DNA from: CAVHXA01 sp963639765
GTDB taxonomy: Bacteria; Bacillota; Clostridia; Oscillospirales; Oscillospiraceae
DNA: 8,999 nucleotides
Assembly (NCBI GenBank): GCA_963639765.1
Contig: CAVHXA010000074.1
Span: 1-8,999, forward strand
Direction of reading: 5' to 3'
Made by a program: the position numbers and the translations under genes. Shown piece by piece: positions 6,544 through 8,999 of this stretch. Within the stretch, counting starts at the first letter, position 1. Every line of letters begins with the position of its first letter. The notes beneath the pieces are model-generated. The model saw only the letters and a list, made by a program, of their open reading frames with translations. It ran no database searches and was not told the origin of the DNA.

Positions 6544-6585
6544 AAAAAGGCACCCGTCATTCCAGAATTGAAAATGGCGGGTGCC
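6544..6585 (-). terminator. Rho-independent terminator between the mob and replication genes
   Basis: On the minus strand, GGCACCCGCCAT (6585-6574) pairs with ATGACGGGTGCC (6560-6549) at 11 of 12 positions, with a 13-nt loop, and is followed at once by TTTTT (6548-6544). It lies 5 nt after the stop of the 42-residue ORF, so it ends the relaxase operon. Only 6 nt separate the T-tract from the ribosome binding site of the CHC2 gene, which leaves no room for a promoter after it. Confidence 0.85.
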
Positions 6586-6590
6586 TGATG

Positions 6591-6719
6591 TTAAAGCTCC
6601 ATATCCTGCTGTTTCTGTGTCCGGGACGACGGCTGTTGCCGTGCGTTCAGGCCTCTCGCTCTGCGCTTACAGAAAGGAAACAAGGTTGCCCGGCCTATCT
6701 GCTCTTTGGTGCAGATCAT
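6591..6719 (-). CDS. 42-residue basic ORF coupled to the mob operon
   Basis: A short frame reads MICTKEQIGRATLFPFCKRR and ends QKQQDMEL, 42 residues in all. Its ATG overlaps the TGA of the preceding Cys-rich gene as ATGA, the same arrangement as between that gene and the relaxase gene, and its TAA lies 5 nt before the terminator. The tight fit between an ATGA junction and a terminator argues that it is translated. The product is basic and glutamine-rich with two cysteines; no known domain is recognised. It has no ribosome binding site of its own, so it would rely on coupling. It could also be chance reading, since the frame is short. Confidence 0.5.
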   Translation of the reverse strand: MICTKEQIGRATLFPFCKRRARGLNARQQPSSRTQKQQDMEL

Positions 6720-7030
6720 GGCGCGTCCCCCACCTCAAAAATGGGGCAGCATCTGCAAACGCCGTGTTCGCGCTCGTCCAGCGTGTAGGGACAGTCCGCG
6801 CACTCCGGCGGGTACGCTCTCCTGACAGGGCGCAGTACGCCCAGCTCCCACAGCATATCGACCTGTTTATCGGACAGGGACGCCTGAAACTCAAACGCCC
6901 TGCGGGTGCGCTCGTCCAGTTCAATGAGGTCGGAAAGCGGTCTGCCGTCCGGCAGCGGTTCGCCGCTCAAAATGCGTTTTGCCGTCCTGCGGACGGGGTT
7001 ATACTCTTTCTTCCAGTCGTTTCTTTTCAT
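6716..7030 (-). CDS. Small Cys-rich protein of the mobilization operon, function unknown
   Basis: The gene encodes 104 residues. The N-terminal part is basic (MKRNDWKKEYNPVRRTAKRI), the middle is helical (SLSDKQVDMLWELGVLRPVR), and the C-terminal part holds a likely metal-binding cluster with Cys77, Cys80, Cys92, Cys94 and Cys95 (CADCPYTLDEREHGVCRCC). Its ATG overlaps the relaxase stop as ATGA and is preceded by AAGGAGG inside the end of the relaxase gene, so translation is coupled to the relaxase. A DNA-binding accessory role at oriT is possible given the basic start, the zinc-like cluster and the position, but this is inference. I recall similar ORFs next to MobA/MobL genes in clostridial elements, annotated only as hypothetical. 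Confidence 0.8.
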   Translation of the reverse strand: MKRNDWKKEYNPVRRTAKRILSGEPLPDGRPLSDLIELDERTRRAFEFQASLSDKQVDMLWELGVLRPVRRAYPPECADCPYTLDEREHGVCRCCPIFEVGDAP

Positions 7031-8544
7031 AGGGATAGCTCCTCCTTCTTGTGTTTGGGCTGCTGCTGTTTTTGGGATAAATGCTCCTGCTTCTCGCAGC
7101 GTTCCGCAGCGTCGATGCAGCGGCGGATCTGCTGCAATTCCTTCACCTCGCTCCTTGCGGCTTTCAGTTCCTTGTATTCGTCTGCGGTCTGCGCTTTCAG
7201 CTCGTCGTACTCCCTTTGCCAGCCGAAAATATCAAGCGATTTTGTTCCCTCCGGCAGATTGGCGTGGAGGTAGCGGTTGGCGGCGTTCCAGATGATGAGG
7301 TCGCTCTCATGCTCCCGTTCAAACTTCTCCCGCTTTTTGCCCCAGCCGTTTTTCAGCGTTTTCAGTTCGTCATGGACGGGCTTGAAGCGGTTGTAATGAC
7401 CGCCCTGCTCGATGAGCTTTTGCAGCTTCTTCATGCGCGCCTCCTTGGTCTTGACGCTCTCGTTCAGCGCCTTGGCTCTGCCATCGACAGCGGAAAGTGC
7501 AGCGTCCAGATCGTCAAGGGTAGCGACGCCCTTTGCTTGCAAGTAGACGATGGCGCGGCTGATTTTCTGCAACTCCGCCGCGCTGTGCTTTTGCTGCCAG
7601 CTGACAGAATACTTGCGGCTTCGCTCCCGTTCCACGCTCAAATATTTCGTCAGCAGCATGGCGATGTCGGGAGAGCGCGGGGCAGCTTGCAGCTCCTTCT
7701 TTGTTCTGAAAACCTCCGCAAGCCATTCCCGCAATTCGTCGATATAGCCCCGGATTTCCCGGATGATGCGGTTGGTCTTTTGTATCATGCGGTTGATCTC
7801 GCCCTTGTCGGTGGCAACGCCCTTTTTCTCCATTTGGGAAGCGGCAACGCCCATGTGGACGGTGGGCAGCTCGTCCACACCGCGCTCGGCGTGACTGCGG
7901 TGGTCGATGCGCTCCGGGCGGTTGTTCTGCGCTAAATACTCGTTGGCAAGGTCAGCCCACGCCCTGCGCCAGACCTCGGCGTTTTCCCGGTTGTTCCAGT
8001 CCACAAGGTCAACCTTGCGGGTCTTGTACCTGCCGCTGGGCAGACGGATTTTCTCGCCGTTTTCGTCCAGCACATATTCCTTTTTGGACTTCGGAAGCCA
8101 CGCGCCCTTTTCGTCCAGCGGGCGCATGGTCAGCAGGATATGGGCGTGGGGGTTGCCGCCTCCCGTGTCGTGCAGATTGAAGTCGGCGATCATGCCCTTG
8201 GAAACAAATTGAGAGGAACAATATTCCCGCACAAGGCGGGTCTGTTCCTCTCTGGACAGCTCCACGGGCAGGGCGATCTCCACCTCCCGCGCAAGCTGGG
8301 CGTTATTGGATTTTTCGGAAAGCTCCACGCTGTTCCACAGGGTGCTGCGGTCAGAGAAAGCGGGCGGGGCGTGTGCCGGGAGCAGTATTTCCGAATGGAC
8401 AACGCCGCCCTTTTTCGTGTAGTCGTGGGTCAGTCCGTCCCACTCGTTTGTCAGCTTTTCGCCGCTTCGGTAGGCGGCTGCGGCTACGGCGGATTTGCCT
8501 TTTCCCCGGCTGACGATCTTGATGCTGCAATGGTAGATTGCGAT
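7027..8544 (-). CDS. MobQ (MobA/MobL) relaxase with an apparent ATC start
   Basis: The relaxase should nick oriT and stay bound to the 5' end of the transferred strand. The start reads (ATC)AIYHCSIKIVSRGKGKSAV followed by AAAAYRSGEK, nearly the same spacing as RSF1010 MobA, whose nucleophile is Tyr25; counted from the ATC, Tyr25 falls at the same place here. The metal-binding motif follows at HDTGGGNPHAHILLT (His125, His133, His135). The C-terminal half (about residues 245-505) is highly charged and probably coiled coil, ending KQQQPKHKKEELSL. GGAGGT lies 6 nt before the ATC at 8542-8544, where relatives have ATG. An open frame extends upstream to a GTG at 8706, but that stretch has no ribosome binding site and does not look conserved. 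The total is 505 residues; the 3' end overlaps the Cys-rich gene. Confidence 0.92.
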   Translation of the reverse strand: MAIYHCSIKIVSRGKGKSAVAAAAYRSGEKLTNEWDGLTHDYTKKGGVVHSEILLPAHAPPAFSDRSTLWNSVELSEKSNNAQLAREVEIALPVELSREEQTRLVREYCSSQFVSKGMIADFNLHDTGGGNPHAHILLTMRPLDEKGAWLPKSKKEYVLDENGEKIRLPSGRYKTRKVDLVDWNNRENAEVWRRAWADLANEYLAQNNRPERIDHRSHAERGVDELPTVHMGVAASQMEKKGVATDKGEINRMIQKTNRIIREIRGYIDELREWLAEVFRTKKELQAAPRSPDIAMLLTKYLSVERERSRKYSVSWQQKHSAAELQKISRAIVYLQAKGVATLDDLDAALSAVDGRAKALNESVKTKEARMKKLQKLIEQGGHYNRFKPVHDELKTLKNGWGKKREKFEREHESDLIIWNAANRYLHANLPEGTKSLDIFGWQREYDELKAQTADEYKELKAARSEVKELQQIRRCIDAAERCEKQEHLSQKQQQPKHKKEELSL

Positions 8545-8550
8545 GGTATC

Positions 8551-8556
8551 ACCTCC
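8551..8556 (-). promoter_or_regulatory. Ribosome binding site that points to the ATC start of the relaxase
   Basis: GGAGGT on the minus strand is followed by GATACC and then ATCGCAATCTAC. The spacing is ideal for initiation at ATC, and no ATG, GTG or TTG lies in frame nearby. Confidence 0.7.
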
Positions 8557-8590
8557 GTTTCGCTCGTTCGGACTTGACGGGAGAGAATGG

Positions 8591-8676
8591 CTTGCGGCGG
8601 CAAGGCGTTCCCTCGCGGCAAGTGTGCAAAAGGGTAGACGGCGCAAGCCGTCGCAGGGAAAATGCAGTTTTCCCTG
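8591..8676. promoter_or_regulatory. Three hairpins in the relaxase leader
   Basis: Three inverted repeats lie in the 250-bp gap between oriT and the relaxase start: CTTGC/GCAAG (8591-8595 and 8600-8604), GACGGC/GCCGTC around GCAA (8637-8652), and CAGGGAAAA/TTTTCCCTG around a 5-nt loop (8654-8676). None has a T-tract typical of a terminator. They could be accessory oriT structure, a primer-start site on single-stranded DNA, or a structured mRNA leader. Apart from these and oriT the gap shows no gene I can support. Confidence 0.45.
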
Positions 8677-8749
8677 TTCGCGGCAACGCCGCCAAGCTCG
8701 GAACACGGCAGGGCTGTGTGGAGAGGTTCAGCCGTCGGCAGAGCGCACA

Positions 8750-8790
8750 ACGCCCGTCAGGGTGTATAAGTGCGCCCTTGTTTCCAAGGG
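8750..8790 (+). other. Origin of transfer (oriT), IncQ/MobQ-like
   Basis: TAAGTGCGCCCT (8767-8778) matches the nick-region core shared by RSF1010/R1162-type (IncQ) oriTs, the substrate class of MobQ relaxases. Just before it lies an inverted repeat, ACGCCC-GTCA-GGGTGT (8750-8765, six pairs with one G-T), as in R1162, where an inverted repeat precedes the nick core. A second, perfect one, CCCTTG-TTTC-CAAGGG (8775-8790), overlaps its 3' end. The site lies between the DUF3847-type gene and the relaxase gene. If the nick falls just after the core, as in IncQ, the strand would lead with the DUF3847 side and the relaxase gene would enter last. The exact nick position is not shown by the sequence. 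Confidence 0.8.
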
Positions 8791-8795
8791 ATTAT

Positions 8796-8999
8796 TCAGC
8801 TTGTCGTTTCCTCGGCTCGTTTTCTCAAAAACCCCCGCGCCGTTTCGCTTGTGAGGATCAGCCGGAGAAAGGCTCTCGCTTCCTCGTCGCTCATATCGAT
8901 CAGCTCCGGCGTGATGCCCTCCATATAGCCGCCACGCGAACAAAGGCGGTGGTTGCGTTCCTTGCGCTTCTCAATGGCAAGCCTGCGGTCAAGCATCTT
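8796..8999 (-). CDS. DUF3847-type protein, C-terminal part
   Basis: The visible 67 residues contain RKERNHRLCSRGGYMEGI, then LIDMSDEEARAFLRLIL and a basic end with RKRAEETTS. This matches the pattern of DUF3847 proteins, small helical proteins often encoded just upstream of MobA/MobL relaxases in Firmicutes elements (a basic helix, then HRL-RG-, then a D-E/AFL helix). An ATG lies at 8994-8996, but the frame stays open to the right edge and the family usually has a longer charged N-terminal helix, so the true start is probably outside the window. The stop lies about 5 bp from the second oriT hairpin. A role as an oriT accessory protein is often assumed from position, but I know of no proof. 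Confidence 0.7.
   Translation of the reverse strand, partial: KMLDRRLAIEKRKERNHRLCSRGGYMEGITPELIDMSDEEARAFLRLILTSETARGFLRKRAEETTS

Larger units (their letters stand above)
2350..8999 (-). mobile_element. Integrative and mobilizable element (IME) inserted in maff2, one end only
   Basis: The stretch begins where maff2 similarity stops and runs past the right edge. It carries a full set for a site-specific mobilizable element: large serine recombinase next to the junction, MobQ relaxase, an IncQ-like oriT, a DUF3847-type gene, and a replication pair (CHC2 primase-like and VapE helicase-like). It has no type IV secretion genes of its own in the visible part, so it should depend on an ICE or conjugative plasmid for transfer. 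All genes share the orientation of the host ICE operon. By eye the element is more GC-rich than the ICE segment to its left; I have not computed this. The second junction and any cargo lie outside the window. Confidence 0.8.

Noticed and set aside
6525..6560. 12-residue N-terminal extension of the CHC2 protein from an ATG
   Set aside because: Those codons lie on the terminator arm, its T-tract and the AAGGAGG that serves the TTG start.
7081..7935. Plus-strand open frame of 284 codons
   Set aside because: Antisense to the coiled-coil half of the relaxase; its leucine-rich product reflects the complement of charged codons.
8545..8706. 54-residue N-terminal extension of the relaxase from a GTG
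   Set aside because: No ribosome binding site at the GTG, hairpins within it, and the catalytic tyrosine lands at position 25 only when counting from the ATC after GGAGGT.
1..8999. tRNA, rRNA, resistance or defence cargo
   Set aside because: No such gene was recognised on either strand; the only foreign-gene context seen is transfer, replication and recombination.

Overview
The window looks like accessory DNA from a Gram-positive anaerobe of the Clostridia (Lachnospiraceae or Ruminococcaceae type, as in the gut). This is inferred from the protein families, the strong AAGGAGG-type ribosome binding sites and the frequent TTG starts; no housekeeping gene is present to fix the species. Every gene I can support reads on the minus strand, so transcription runs from high to low coordinates. 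The best reading is one mobile element nested inside another.

Region 1 (about 1-2349) is the type IV secretion core of an integrative conjugative element (ICE) of the C. difficile CD1110/CD1115 type found across Clostridia. In transcription order it holds the 3' end of a small membrane-protein gene of the Maff2 family, a TrbL/VirB6-like channel protein, a PrgI-family protein and the N-terminal 318 codons of a VirB4 ATPase that runs off the left edge.

Region 2 (about 2350-8999, right end not in the window) is an integrative and mobilizable element (IME) inserted into maff2. In transcription order it holds: the end of a DUF3847-type gene; an oriT with the IncQ/MobQ nick core TAAGTGCGCCCT; a structured leader; a MobQ relaxase; two small genes joined to it by ATGA overlaps; a rho-independent terminator; a CHC2 zinc-finger primase-like gene; a VapE-type helicase/ATPase; an iteron-like and T-rich stretch that could be a replication origin; a small conserved ORF; and a large serine recombinase whose 3' end lies next to the insertion junction. 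No resistance or other cargo gene is visible in this part.

Working model: the recombinase inserts and excises the IME at maff2. The relaxase nicks oriT and pilots the strand through a T4SS supplied by an ICE, very likely the ICE it sits in. The CHC2 and VapE proteins may replicate the excised circle from the iteron region. The most notable points are the insertion inside the conjugation operon the IME probably depends on, the candidate origin at 4360-4547, a relaxase that seems to start at ATC, a terminator with no room for a promoter between it and the replication genes, and the attachment-site half-sites around the junction.
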